Notes under the pieces: generated by a model
The model's database searches: none
What the model was told of the DNA's origin: nothing
What the model saw: only the letters and a program-made list of their open reading frames with translations
In this document: positions 1 through 12,115 of the stretch, piece after piece
Numbering within the stretch: the first letter of the stretch is position 1
Layout: each line of letters begins with the position of its first letter
Assembly (NCBI RefSeq): GCF_000003815.2
Contig: NW_023365732.1
Location: 364,894 to 419,329 of the forward strand
DNA length: 54,436 nucleotides
Origin: Branchiostoma floridae
Lineage: Eukaryota > Chordata > Leptocardii > Amphioxiformes > Branchiostomatidae
Direction of reading: 5' to 3'
Program-made: the position numbers and the translations under genes

Positions 1-3000
1 TCGGTGACGTGTACCTGAAAAGAGGAACAGAAACTGGAGACACTAGAGACTTGACCAGAGCTACTGCTCTGTACAACACGGCACTGGCGCGGTGTAACAA
101 CGTTCAGGGAACAGTTGCCATTGTCCACCGCTTGCTGTACACAGCAAAAATCAGGCAGGACATCACCACAAAAAGCATAAAGGTGAGTGTTAGCGATGAA
201 GACAATCTATGCATCTTGTTACCTCCATGAAAAATGGATGTATAGTTTTTGGCTTGTGTGTTTGTATGTGTGTGTTTCCGGATATCCGGATATGTTTGGT
301 CATTAGAATTAGATCAGGACATTAGAACCACTTGATGGACTACAACGATATTTAGTATGTGGGTAGGGGCACGGCGGTCGGTTGCTAGGGTATTCTTTCC
401 CGTTGCTATGCGCGTTCAACAGAGTATCGGGTTACAGGAGGCCTACTTTTGGCTACCAGTAAAATATTTGAAAAGTAAACAAAACGTTTTGAAAAGGAAA
501 ATGTTGTTGAAATAAGATTCAATTAGCAATTTTACATACTTTGAATCTTGCCGTTTGAATTTAACCCTATTCAGACAGGTGTGACAGCGATCTCGCCCCC
601 CCGTGATCTCGCCCCCCCGGGGGCGAAATCACTAGCGATCTCGCCCCCCCGGGGCGAAATCACTAGCGATCTCGCCCTCCCCGGCTAGTGATCTCGCCCC
701 CCTACCTCGCCCCCCTTTAGCGATTTCGCCCCCCTCCCCCAAAAAACGGGTTTACATGACATTTTAGAAGTTGATTGGTATAAATCACAAAATGTAGTTT
801 CAGAATGATATAAGTACACGAGTTTGATACATAACTCCATTCATAGTATCAATATTAACGTAATTACGTGGTAATAAGATAGTTGAACTTGTTTCAGACA
901 AGGAGGGTTTGGTCCCTTGTATTCCCATTATTGCATATACCTGATAAGTCTTGACATAAGATGTATTTCATTGTATTCACCTGTCCTCAAGCAACTTATA
1001 TATCTCCAATATGAAGTCTCTACCATGAAGTGACCACAAAAGAACTATGTAATGTCTTTATTAATTATGCAAATATTAGGTATTAATTAGAATAACGCAC
1101 ATTTTGGTATATGCACCTGGCCAAGGGATATCTTCACCTCCAACATGACTGTTTTTTCTAGTATTTAGGAACTGATGCATTTACCCGTGTTTCTTAAGAC
1201 AGGTACTTTACCAGTGTTTGTGTAGCATTTAGCAACAGGAATATCAACTTGCGCGTAGATAGTGTTTATAATGAGAACCTATTATTCACGTACGTGTGTT
1301 TTTGTTAGTGCTTTGGAAATGTTTCCAGCACAAGAAAGAAAACACTGTGACAAATTGAAAACATATAGCTGACGTATTCCGTACCATAGACGGTGTTGAT
1401 TTATACGTTCGCAGTAGCACTGTTTTTATGCCACCTCAGCTGAAAAAAATTGTCTTTTTCATTTCAATGTCATGTTTGCACCGAACAATATATTATCGAC
1501 TTTCGAGGTATGACATCTTACTGTACGGTAATAAGGTGCCATATAGGTACCAGGTAACACACCATATACGTTACTCCCCAGGTGCAGTATAGTACCAGGT
1601 AGCGCACCTGTAATATGTAGTAACCAGCTGCTCTTGGGGGGGGGGGGGGCGAAAACGCTAAAGGGGGGCGAAAACGCTAGCTGTCACACCGGTCTTTTTT
1701 GGTCATCCCTGGACGGGGGGGGGGCTTTTGAGGCCCTCCACTTCTAAGTCCTATAACTCTAAAACGACGTGCCGTAGGGCTACCAAATATTTAGGACATG
1801 ATGTCGACATAATATCTGACAAGTATTTGACGTTTGACGCTACGATGACGTAAGATGACGTAATTATGACGTCATCAATTTGATTATATTGTCCGGACCC
1901 ATGAAAAAAGGGTATTCTCAGAAAACTTCAAGTTATGCTACAAAAATGCAACAAGTGCAGATAACAGAATATGAATGTTTATTACGACTTGTGTTGCCAA
2001 TAGCAACATCAATGACGTCAAAATGACGTCATAAAATGACGTCATGCACATCTAAGATACGAGTTGGGCTCCGCCATATTATATCCACCACCTTGAATTT
2101 TTAAAATTACTTTTTTTGCAACAAGTAATCACAAAGGACAATGGAAATAGACTAAATTCGTTCATTTAGATGTTTTTTGATGAAAAAATACCAGGTAGCT
2201 ACAAGTTTTAAGGGATAATTAGCTTGTTATTCTTGATCTGGCCATACGGTCCGCCATCTTTGATTTTGGGCTGATGACGTTATCAAATTAGCATAATTGA
2301 TGCATATATGATTATGAAAGATACGTTAAATAATATAAGATTTTATTTATGTAACAAAATAGCAGTTATATAGCAAATAAATGTGAAAAATACATTGTTA
2401 GAACCAAAAATAGTGATTTTTGGCAAAACTGCCCGTCAACAAACGGTTGCCATGGCAACACTAAAAAATGGAAAATTTGTCAAACTCCTTAAAATTGTTG
2501 CCAACAATACTTTAGGAAAACTCACCAAATTTGGAGGCTCTAGCGTAAGCCGTTCTGGCGTTATAGGACATCAAAGTGGGCGCGGGCCTCAAAAGCCCCC
2601 CCCCCCCCGGTCTGAATAGGGTTAAATAGCTGTTTTGTTTTGTTTCGATGTTACTTAAAAAGACGATCATTTTCTGTTTTCAGGAAGGCCTTTAATTTTA
2701 CCAAACTCTTGATAAGATGGGCAGCATGTGTCATCGATAATTCTGGATTTTTATATTTTTCGTCATCTATGAGGAAAATAAAACTTTCTGTTTTGGGGAT
2801 TTTTTGACGACGCCTCAGGGGAGTCGTCTAGTGGTATATATTGCATTCAGTCTGCAAAAATTCTAGAAATTGCACAGGCATTTCCACAGGAATGCAGTAT
2901 GCTGGGTATGCAAGCCCCCCCCCCCCCCCAATCTGTTCCAGATGTATCTCAGGTATGCAATGGTGGAATGTAGGTCATACTTGCTCCCTGGAGGAATTTG

Positions 3001-6000
3001 TCCTTTGAAACTAGACAGGGAACTCTGCACAATGGATCACGTTGTCTTGGTTGTTATGTTATGTTATGAAGGATACATTTTCTTTTCTAGAGCTTGTTCA
3101 AGCCATACGCCACAGGCAGACAGGAAATATTTCTGTATATAGTGCTCAGCTGTAGGTTTAGGTCACTGGCAGACCATTGTGCTGTACCGGGGATAGTACA
3201 TTTCTGCTGGCTGTAGGTTTATGTTACAGGTGGGCTAGTATATTGTGCCAGGGATAGTGCGAGAGGGAAGTTCCAGTCTATTTCTGATTTGAGCTGTATT
3301 GTTGTACACCCAATCGTCGTCATGGCAATAATACATTTTTATTGCCAGTCTTGTTAGATTTTAATTTCAATCAAAGTTACAGTCGAAAATATGCGTAAAA
3401 ATTGCATTTTTCTGACTTAATTACCAATAATTCAAAATCGAAGGCATTTTCTAAAAATCCCTAAATCAAAAATCTCGGGAAAACCATTGCGGTCATTTTG
3501 AGCCGTCAAGGAGTTAGTTTGGACTCTTCTTAGTTGCGATCTTAAACGATGTTTGCACGCATGTCATGCCGCACGGATAGCGGGAGGGTGTAATTGATAC
3601 CGGTGTAAACAACACTTCTAATATTCAAGGTCACCAACACAAACGTCAGTAGCTTCGTTAAATTATAGGTACCAAACAACACGATGGTAAAATTTGGCCC
3701 AAAAATTTCCAGACTTCTATGGGGGATTTAGAACACGAATCATGTTCCATCTGCCGAGGTCGAACAGAACGCTGACGTGATCGAACAGAACAAGCATTCT
3801 ATTGGAGGTCAACCGCGGTTATCCGCAGGTTGTTGAACATGCAGAAAACACCCTTGCTTTCCTGGGTGCCGTGCGTCAGAAGAAAAACTAACATTTTCGC
3901 AAATATAAAACGTTAAGCCTTTGTGGTGGTGACAGGGAGCATAAATTATGGAGATATAAAAGTCATTTGTATAATCAGAATATTTCATGGAGGTATGAGC
4001 TCTCTGAACTCTTGTTTTTTTGCTTCTGCTATGATATGGGGTGAGTGTGTTCTGTATCTTTGATGAAAGGATAGTTCCAGAAGTCGTGAATGTATTTTCA
4101 CAATGTTTGGTCTGTGCGTAGAGGATGATGACAGCTTAAAGATGACATGTGCTTTATTATATTGGTTCCATGTAGTCAATGATGCCCCAATAAACAACCA
4201 GTCACCATATTTACAACATACACTTTTTGTTAGGTTGGCCTTCCTCTAATGACGTGAGGAAAATTATATTACATTTGACCATTCATCAAAGTTTTAATTA
4301 TGCGTTAGATAACACGCACGATTGCCCACCTGTTAATCATTCCTGGGTCTCCATTTGTTTTTGTAGAAGTCAACTCGGACACAACGACAACAAGACGTGC
4401 AAAAACAAAATGACCACATCTCTCCCTTCTCAACTGCAACCTCAAGTGACAACACTAATGACCGAATGCGCCGTCCACACAGGTAGGTACAGTGAATAGT
4501 ATAGGGGATACTGGTTCTTTATTATTGATTTGGACTACCCTATAAGGTATACAAATCTCTGTGTATTGTAGAATTATAAAATAGACATTTTGTTATTTCT
4601 TTTCAGTATCCCGGAAGTACAAAAAGTTGAGACCTCGACAGGAGTCGACGATGACATGTTAGTGCCACCAAGTTTTTTGTTTTGTGTTTAAAATAGCTCT
4701 TAAATGTAAATTCTCTGCACATTAATTCGTTCAAAAACTGAAGAGATTACCCTAACCTGTATGCTAATGAAAATATACGCAGACAACTCAAGAAGCTTTA
4801 TGATATTCGGTATTTGGGTAGGTGTGGGCAAAAACAAAGTGTATGTTGATTGCGGACCTTTCGGTGGCTTGCTGTGTGCAGCAAAAATTCCGGTTCCTTA
4901 TTCCGTTCTCTGGAGATGCCCCTTCATGGTAGATGCCTCTTGGGTTTATGAATAAATGGTATATCTTTGGGCCCCCTAGCAGTTTTTGAGGAACCGTGTG
5001 GTATTTGAAATTTTGAAAGTGATTTTATGGGGGTCATAGGAATTTCAAACATGTGACCGATGTAGCTAAGAAAGAGGGCAACATAGATAGATATAATACG
5101 TGCCAATAGATACTTCATTTGTACAATAGATAAAGGTACTAAAATACCCAAATGGTAGATGACGGGGAATCCATGCATTTGAATCATTCAAAAATTTGTG
5201 TTATTACATTTGACATCCATGAACTTCACTTTTATCCCAGATGGGCTTTTCTACAAGTTAAATACGATTCGAATGATAGATTTCGTAATAGTTTTATCTT
5301 ATGACGACATATTTACAGTGCATACGAAGAACACCTACAGGATGGCTGCAAGGCCCTGCAGACTGGAGACCTGGACAAGGCAGAACAAAGTTTTGCAGTT
5401 GCGCTCAAGTCTGTTCATGTCAAAGGTGAGTCTTTGGTTCAAAGAATTTTAAAGTAAATGCTTGTAAATAGTCCGTGATCCTAATTGATTCTATTCGACA
5501 CACCGAACTATGTTCACCGCAGATCTGTGAACTACGGATAGATACACTGATAACTACGGCCATCGTGGGGTTTTAACAACAAAGTTGTTAATTTAAGTCT
5601 TTGTTTGTTTGTTTATTCTTTATTTAACCAGGGTATATATGCATGTCGCCTGATGACGTTTTTCAAAGCCCCCTTGGGGGAGAACCCGAACATAAACCAT
5701 ACATAGTTCAACGAAACCAAAATAACATAATCATACATAAAGTTCTTTGAGACCAAATTACTTAAGTAACATAAACATAAAGATTGTACAAAACCAGATT
5801 TAACTTAGGTAACATAAAACCATACTGCCAAATGAGTGAATCAAAAGTTTAACCTTAACGTGAGATAATAATGATAATAATAATAATATCGGGTGTATTT
5901 TGCAGCCAGTAGGTACACAGGAAACATAACAGAAAGAAGCCAAATTTAAAATAAGGATTGGATTTGCATATCAATGTTACGTGCATAAAGGTTTTTTTTT

Positions 6001-9000
6001 AAATCGCCAGCGTTCTGGCTGTTTTGATATGTTGTGGCAGTGAGTTCCATAGTGCCGCCCCAGAGAATGAAAAGGCTCATCTTCTGTATTCCAGTTTAGT
6101 CTTGGGCAACTGAAGATCACCTTGTGCCCTGAGGCGGGGATTGTGTGTGTGAACATGTGATAGCTGTGTGAACATTGCAGTGATGTAGCGAGGGGTCAAA
6201 CCGTTCAGGGCCTTGTAGACGAGAGTAGCTTTGTCCTTTTTGTGCAGTTCAGCTACTGGGAGCCATTCTAGTGAGTCTAGAAGGCCTGAAGTAGAGTTAC
6301 TTAACAATGCACACAGCAGATGTAAAATCACTACGAAGAAGTAAAACATACAAATGATGATGTGTAACTTACAGGTCAACACATGGAAGAGGTAGAGACC
6401 CTGTACATGTTAGGCAGAGTCTATCTCAAGAGAGGAATCCAGTCAAAGGACGGAGGCGACTTCACCAAGGCTGCAGCACTCTGTAATGCAGCACTGGTAA
6501 GATCGAGTAGAGAAAATATTGAGGAAGCAATCAAGGAAATAACTTATGCATTTGTTAAGGAAGTCCTAAAGATCGAACAGAAGGTAGACAGTGATGATAC
6601 AGAGAAACACAAATTGATGTTGAAGGCGGATAGGGGCTATGTACAAGAAGAGATCACAAGAATTGAACAAGAAGTAGATCCTTATAGCCTTGATGACGAG
6701 GACCCAATGATAAAAAATGTCGAGATGAAGAGGGTGGAAGCAATCAAAACATTGTGTCAGACACTGGTTCATCAGCGTAAAGTGTTCATAGCTGGCCTTG
6801 TAGATGAATGCATGGGGGTAATGCGCCCCCCTCCCTGTAAGTACGCCATGATAGGTTTGGGTTCACAAGCCACAGGATTGGTAACACCCTACTCTGATCT
6901 GGAATTCGCCCTTTTGGTAGATAAGGAAACTGAGGAAAATGTTAGTTATTTCCGTAACCTCACACATTATCTGCATCTGAAGGTGATAAATTTAGGTGAG
7001 ACCATCCTCCCTGCCATGGCGATTAAGTCTCTTAATGATTTCTACTCAGACGACCCACTGGACAGCTGGTTCTATGACTCAGTAACACCGCGCGGTTTTG
7101 CGTTCGATGGAGCCATGCCACATGCATGCAAGACTCCCTTTGGCAGGGGTAGAAACAGCCGGGGATCAGGCGAACTCATCCGCACACCAAGAAATATGAC
7201 CAACGTTCTAAAAGAAGACATTACTCTCCATTTAAAGAAAGGCTACCATCTCGCTATCATACTGGCAAATGTGTCTTTTATCACAGGAGACCAGGGATTG
7301 GTAGATGAGTATAGGTCGTTATGGGCTCAGCAACTTCAAGACAATAATGGTAGTTTTCCTCGAGTCATGGCAAAAAATTTACTGGGTGAAAATGTATCGA
7401 CTTTTCAAACTCAGGCTCTCACTGCCGAACTGCGAAATGTTAAGAAGGAAATCTATCGGTTTTCAAGCCTTGCAGTGTCCTTTTTGGCACTACTTCATAA
7501 CATACAACCGACCACAATCTGGGAAACTATCCAGGAGCTAAGAAACAGTGGAGTCATCGATGGTGAGAACTCACATCACCTGATGGTGCTGGTCAGTATC
7601 TCGGCAGAACTAAGACTGCGGACGTATATGAGCAATCGTGGTCAGGTAGAAAACATGTCAGTATTATGGTCAATGTCGACCAATACCGGCATTGAAGAGA
7701 AATTACAGAAAGTGTTTTACATCTCAAATCCAAAACAACTCATGAGATATTACTATACAGAAAGACCCCTGAAGCACTTTATATCACAGTTGACCGACGC
7801 TGAGTCGCTAAAAGAACCACCAATCTTCTTTGACAATTCTTCAGAGCTGAAAGCAAAGGTATATAAAAGTCTGTGTGACTTTGAAAATCTCAAGAAATGC
7901 TCAGAACAAACGCTACACAATTATTTATCGAAATATGGTGAAAACACCGCACACAGGGATGTTGCAGCCTCACTTGACGACTTGGCTTTTGCTTTAATGA
8001 CCCTTGGTGATCATGAAAAGGCTGTGCGTTATTATGAACAGTCACTACAGATGAGGTGGAGTATGTATGGTGAGGAGACTGCACATCCTGTCATATTCGA
8101 GTCACTTAACAACATGGGTAACGCCTGGTTTAACCTCGGGGATTATACAAAGGCAGTTAGCTACTATAAACAGTCACTACAGATCACGCGGAGAATCTAT
8201 GGTGAGGACATCGCTCATCCTAACATCGCTATCTTACTTACCAACATGGGTAACGCATGTAGTGACCTTGGGGATTATGGAAAGGCGATCAGCTATTATG
8301 AACAGTCATTACAGATGAGGCGGAGTATCTATGCTGAGGACACTGCACATCCTGAAATCGCCAACTCACTTAACAACATGGGCAACTCCTGGTGGAACCT
8401 TGGGTATTATGGAAAGGCGATCAGCTATTATGAACAGTCATTACAGATGAGGCGGAGTATCTATGGTAAGAACACTGCACATCATGACATCTCCGAGTCA
8501 CTTAACAACATGGGCAACGCCTGGGGAAGCCTTGGTGATCACAGAAAGGCGGTCAGCTATTATGAACAGGCACTAGAGATGACGCGGAGTACCTATGGTA
8601 CCGCACATCCTGAAATCGCCAGATCAGTTAACAACTTGGGTGAAGCCTGGAGAAACCTCGGGGATCACAGAAAGGCGATCAGCTATTATGAACAGTCCCT
8701 ACAGATGTTGAGGAGTGTCTATGGTGAGGACAATGCACATCCTGACATCGCCGGCTCACTTCACAACATGGGCAACGCCTGGAGAAACCTTGGTGATCAC
8801 AGAAAGGCGGTCAGCTATTACGAACAGTCATTACAGATGATGAGGAGTATCTATGGTGAGGACACCGCACATCCTGACATCTCCGAGTCACTTAACAACA
8901 TGGGTAACGTCTGGGGAAACCTTGGTGATCACAGAAAAGCGATCAGCTATTATGAACAGGCACTAGAGATGAAGCTGAGTATCTATGGTGAGGGCACCAC

Positions 9001-10702
9001 ACATCCTGACATCGCCGCCTCACTTAACAACTTGGGTGCCATCTGGAATAACCTTGGGTATCAAAGAAAGGCGATCAGCTATTATGAACAGTCCCTACAG
9101 ATGATGAGGAGTATCTATGGTGAGGACAATGCACATCCTGACATCGCCGGCTCACTTAACAACATGGGCAACGCCTGGGGAAACCTTGGTGATCACAGAA
9201 AGGCGGTCAGCTATTTTGATCAGGCACTACAGATGAGGCGGAGTATCTGTGGGGAGGACAATGCACATCCTGACATCGCCACCTTACTTAACAACTTGGG
9301 TGCCATCTGGGCAAAACTTGGTGATCACAGAAAGGCGGTCAGCTATTATGATCAGGCACTACAGATGATGAGGAGTATCTATGGTGAGGACAATGCACAT
9401 CCTGACATCGCCGGCTCACTTAACAACATGGGCAACGCCTGGGGAAACCTTGGTGATCACAGAAAGGCGGTCAGCTATTTTGATCAGGCACTAGAGATGA
9501 GGCGGAGTATCTATGGTGAGGACACTGCACATCCTGACATCGCCGCCTCACTTAACAACTTGGGTGAAGCCTGGAGAAACCTCGGGGATCAAAGAAAGGC
9601 GATCAGCTATTATGAACAGGCATTAGAGATGATGAGGGGTATCTATGGTGAGGGTAATGCACATCCTGACATCGCCGCCTCACTTAACAACTTGGCTAAC
9701 GTCTGGGGAAACCTCGGTGATCACAGAAAGGCGGTCAGCTATTTTGAACAGGCACTAGAGATGACGCGGAGTATCTATGGTAAGGGCACCGCACATCCTG
9801 ACATCGCCGGCTCACTTAACAACATGGGTGACACCTGGCGAAACCTCGGGGATCACAGAAAGGCGGTTAACTATCATGAACAGTCCCTACAGATGAAGTG
9901 GAGTATCTATGGTAAGGACACCGCACATTCTGACATCGCCGCCTCACTTAACAACTTGGGTATCACCTGGAGTAACCTTGGGGATCACAGAAAGGCGATT
10001 AGCTATCATGAACAGGCATTAGACATGATGAGGGATATCTATGGTGAGGACAATGCACATCCTGACATTGTAAAATCGCTTAACAACTTAGGCAATGCCT
10101 GGTGTGACCTTGAAGATCACAGAAAGGCGATCAGCTATTATGAACAGGCACTAGAGATTATGAGGAGTATCTATAGTGAGGACACCGCACATCCTTACAT
10201 CGCCGCGTCGCTTCACAACTTGGGTAACGCCTGGAGAAACCTCGGGGATCACAGAAAGGCGATCAGCTATCATGAACAGGCATTAGAGATGATGAGGGGT
10301 ATCTATGGTGAGGGTAATGCACATCCTGACATCGCCAGCTCACTTAGCAACTTGGGTAACGTCTTGGGAAACCTTGGTGATCACAGAAAGGCGGTCAGCT
10401 ATTTTGAACAGGCACTAGAGATGACGCGGAGTATCTATGGTAAAGGCACTGCACATCCTGACATCGCCGACTCACTTAACAACTTGGGTATTGCCTGGGG
10501 AAACCTCGGGGATTACAGAAAGTCGGTCAGTTATTTTGATCAGGCACTAGAGATGAGGCGGAGTATCTATGGTAAGAACACTGCACATCCTGACATTGTA
10601 AAATCGCTTACCAATTTGTGCATCGCCTGGAGAGAGCTCGGTGTTTACAGAAAGGCCATTCACTATCTCCATCTAATGGAAAAAATGCAACAGTTATTAT
10701 AG
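1..10702 (+). CDS. GlnD/DUF294-like nucleotidyltransferase-TPR protein, copy 1 (5' partial)
   Basis: Proposed exons: 1-182 (end of exon 1, phase 0, donor gtgagt), 4367-4482, 4607-4657, 5319-5425 and 6375-10702, stop TAG. Frames join exactly: exon 2 ends in phase 2, exon 3 is 51 nt, exon 4 ends in phase 1, and exon 5 completes a Gly codon before GQHMEEVE. Exon 4 encodes half a TPR ([13 protein letters not shown]). Exon 5 carries a helical repeat like those in exon 1, then a nucleotidyltransferase-type motif at 6860-6906 (GS, ten residues, DLE), then a helical stretch around 7480-7630 resembling DUF294_C, then 21 TPRs. GlnD-type domains transfer nucleotides to proteins or small molecules; the substrate here is unknown. 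No signal peptide or membrane segment is seen, so a cytosolic protein is likely. Splicing is inferred from sequence and from agreement with the two paralogs. The product could be scaffold-only if the DLE site is inactive. Confidence 0.82.
565..2621. mobile_element. Non-autonomous TTAA-target (piggyBac-like) foldback element in intron 1 of copy 1
   Basis: The element begins CCCTATTCAGAC and ends GTCTGAATAGGG, flanked on both sides by TTAA (561-564 and 2622-2625). Copy 2 has the uninterrupted site GAATTTAAATAGC near 22178-22190, which defines the borders. The TTAA duplication and CCC...GGG termini match piggyBac-type transposition. No transposase ORF is visible. The right half (about 1690-2621) is itself a foldback whose arms share the phrase GGGCTTTTGAGGCC, so the element may be composite. 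Superfamily assignment is inference. Confidence 0.8.
588..745. repeat. C-rich tandem motif (GCGATCTCGCCCCCC) inside the foldback element
   Basis: About seven irregular repeats of a unit near (A)GCGATCTCGCCCCCC, some joined head to tail through GGGGGCGAAATCACTA. An inverted partner with G runs and CGAAAACGCTA lies at about 1635-1690 and ends in GCTGTCACACCGGTCT, complementary to AGACAGGTGTGACAGC at 575-590. This shows a nested inverted-repeat unit at about 575-1697. Confidence 0.7.
2626..4366. other. Rest of intron 1, copy 1: no gene seen
   Basis: It contains stretches homologous to copy 2 intron 1 (for example around 3360-3660 versus 22550-22860), a C run at about 2910-2930, and a region at about 3915-4366 shared with copies 2 and 3 just before exon 2. 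The short ORFs are not conserved. Confidence 0.6.
5040..5109 (+). other. Candidate alternative terminal exon, copy 1
   Basis: Behind an AG acceptor in intron 3, joining to exon 3 (phase 2) continues the frame as [15 protein letters not shown] and on to CQ, then TAG at 5107-5109. The same in-frame exon exists in copies 2 and 3. The pyrimidine tract is weaker in this copy. It would give a short protein without the nucleotidyltransferase and TPR array. It could instead be a relic exon. Confidence 0.35.
5590..6320 (-). mobile_element. CR1/L2-like LINE 3' fragment, antisense in intron 4 of copy 1
   Basis: On the minus strand a degraded reverse-transcriptase C-terminus reads LDSLEWLPV, then YKALNGLTP, then (past a frame break) an [11 protein letters not shown]-like stretch, typical of the end of CR1/L2-type ORF2. 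It continues into a 3' untranslated tail with AATAAAGAATAAAC at the end near 5605-5625. The inner edge lies within about 60 nt of the exon 5 acceptor. The same insertion is in copy 3 and, internally deleted, in copy 2, so it predates the duplication. Confidence 0.7.
7930..10650 (+). repeat. TPR array of copy 1, 21 units of 132 nt
   Basis: Tandem 44-residue TPRs with core AHPDIAxSLNNLG, then W, then [17 protein letters not shown] count 21 units by the AH(P/R/H/S) motif. Unit 6 is two residues short (TYGTAHPE). The final unit is divergent ([11 protein letters not shown], then WREL). The nine extra units relative to copies 2 and 3 account exactly for the 394-residue difference from copy 3 (9 x 44 minus 2). 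The type resembles kinesin-light-chain/nephrocystin TPRs, which bind peptides or proteins. Confidence 0.9.
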
Positions 10703-11850
10703 CCTCAGATAATAGCAGCTGTAAATGACCTCTGCTATTAGGCCACACTGTCTTGATTTTATGGATGTCATCCGCGCGCGCATTAGTTTTCACCTGTTCT
10801 AAAAACAAATCACCTCCTCGGAGGCTCCACTCAGGTCCGGAAATTGCCGACCCAAAGGGCCAGGGTCTGATTGTTGTAAAACTCACCAAAACGCGTTGAT
10901 TTTGTAGTAAATGGTGCTTCTACTCATTCGTCTTGCTTTGCGGCGAATTCGAAATCTTGCAATATGACCATGATATATATAACTTTATTGCACAACAATT
11001 GTACAAGGTACAAAGTATGGCATCTACGAAACTATAGCTTAACTTAAGGTTTATCTAACTAATACAGGGGTTGTAGTATGGGATAAGTTTTCTTACAATC
11101 GATATCGTTGGAGGCTTTTACAATCATTAAAGGAATTTCTGATTTCTACACATTCTTTGATATATTTTCCTATATCTGCCATGCAGGGATCATCACATGT
11201 CATGATGTATTTGAATGATATGACTACTGTCCAAGCAGAGGTTAGTCTCCGGCTGTTATTTAAACGTTTTGTAGTAGTTTGTATGGGACTTTATATTTTC
11301 TACTGTTTTTTTTATGTCTCACGGTCGAAAAGAGAACAGTAAAAAAAAGAGAGCCTGATAAAAACGCCTAAAAAATTCGTCAAAACAGCCGGAGCCTAAC
11401 CTCTGCTTGTATAATATGATACGACGAACACACCATCAAAATGCGTCAGCATCAAAGGAGGGCATTATTGTGGATAGGTACTAGTATACAATCGGCGAGG
11501 GGGTGTTATGCTTGCACAGTTGTACGAAAGTCTGTCGACGGCCAGCGAGTATTGCCCAGACAACTTCGAATATTCAAAGAGTTAGTCGACGTTCTATCCA
11601 GAACTATGAGAGAAATGGGAGAGGAGTTGAGGTCAGTTCGATTGCCAAATCATGTATGTTGAGACTGCCCTTTAAATTATTCTTATCACAGTCATATATC
11701 ATTCACAGTCCTTGGAACCATATTTTCTAATAGTGTACTTCTTTGATCATTCCTGTCAATATATTAGATATCGGTTACTTCAGCTGAGTCTGCCAAGATG
11801 AACAATACAACCTACATGTGCCTCCTGTAAATAAAGACTAATTTTGTTGT
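10703..11850 (+). other. Likely 3' UTR/flank of copy 1, ending at an AATAAA signal
   Basis: This stretch is collinear with 29408-30530 behind copy 2. AATAAA lies at 11830-11835 (30505-30510 in copy 2), so a ~1.1 kb 3' UTR is possible. It includes a piece of the TTA-GGCCAC MITE family (about 10738-10860, motif TATGGATG..CATCC and GCGCGC). It also holds a stretch with an antisense poly(A)-type motif (ACTTTATTGCACAACAATTG, about 10981-11000) that looks like a repeat 3' end. ORFs around 11441-11730 differ in frame and length between the copies and are not called. Confidence 0.5.
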
Positions 11851-11989
11851 TTCTTTTGATACACCGTGTTCTGTGGTTTATCTATTGATTCGTCTGGCTA
11901 AAATACCAGTCAGCCAAGGCCGCCCAACTAGCCGAGGCTATTACAAAGGGCTGGCATTGCTGCAGCTTTTTTTTTTTCTTTGCTGGATT

Positions 11990-12115
11990 TTTATTTTGTT
12001 GTGGAGTATAAACACAGTGTTCAAATTCGGGCTAAAACCTCCCTTATCTAGTCGAATTCGAACTTTGTTCGACGATGTTCGACCATACGTAATTCGAACC
12101 GAACCCGTGCACGTG
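11990..12115. repeat. Dispersed TTCGAA-rich repeat
   Basis: The segment contains several TTCGAAC/TTCGAC words. It recurs at about 30690-30790 (same strand, within the duplicated flank) and in reverse complement at about 22990-23095 inside intron 1 of copy 2. It is probably part of a small transposon; the ends are not defined. Confidence 0.5.

Noticed and set aside
183-230. Read-through of exon 1 into intron 1 (ends CILLPP)
   Set aside because: Present in all three copies, but the donor is strong and recent duplication alone explains the conservation; no separate evidence for a retained-intron protein.
4227-4499. 90-residue ORF over exon 2 of copy 1 (also 46695-46967)
   Set aside because: Not the frame used by the spliced gene; exon 2 in phase 0 after exon 1 fits all copies.
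4761-4955. Intron 3 ORF with [14 protein letters not shown], repeated in copies 2 and 3
   Set aside because: Not in phase with flanking exons, and frame or start differ in copies 2 and 3; similarity follows from recent duplication.
11441-11730. Coding exon in the 3' flank
   Set aside because: Indels between the copy 1 and copy 2 flanks change frame and stop, so it is not under coding constraint.
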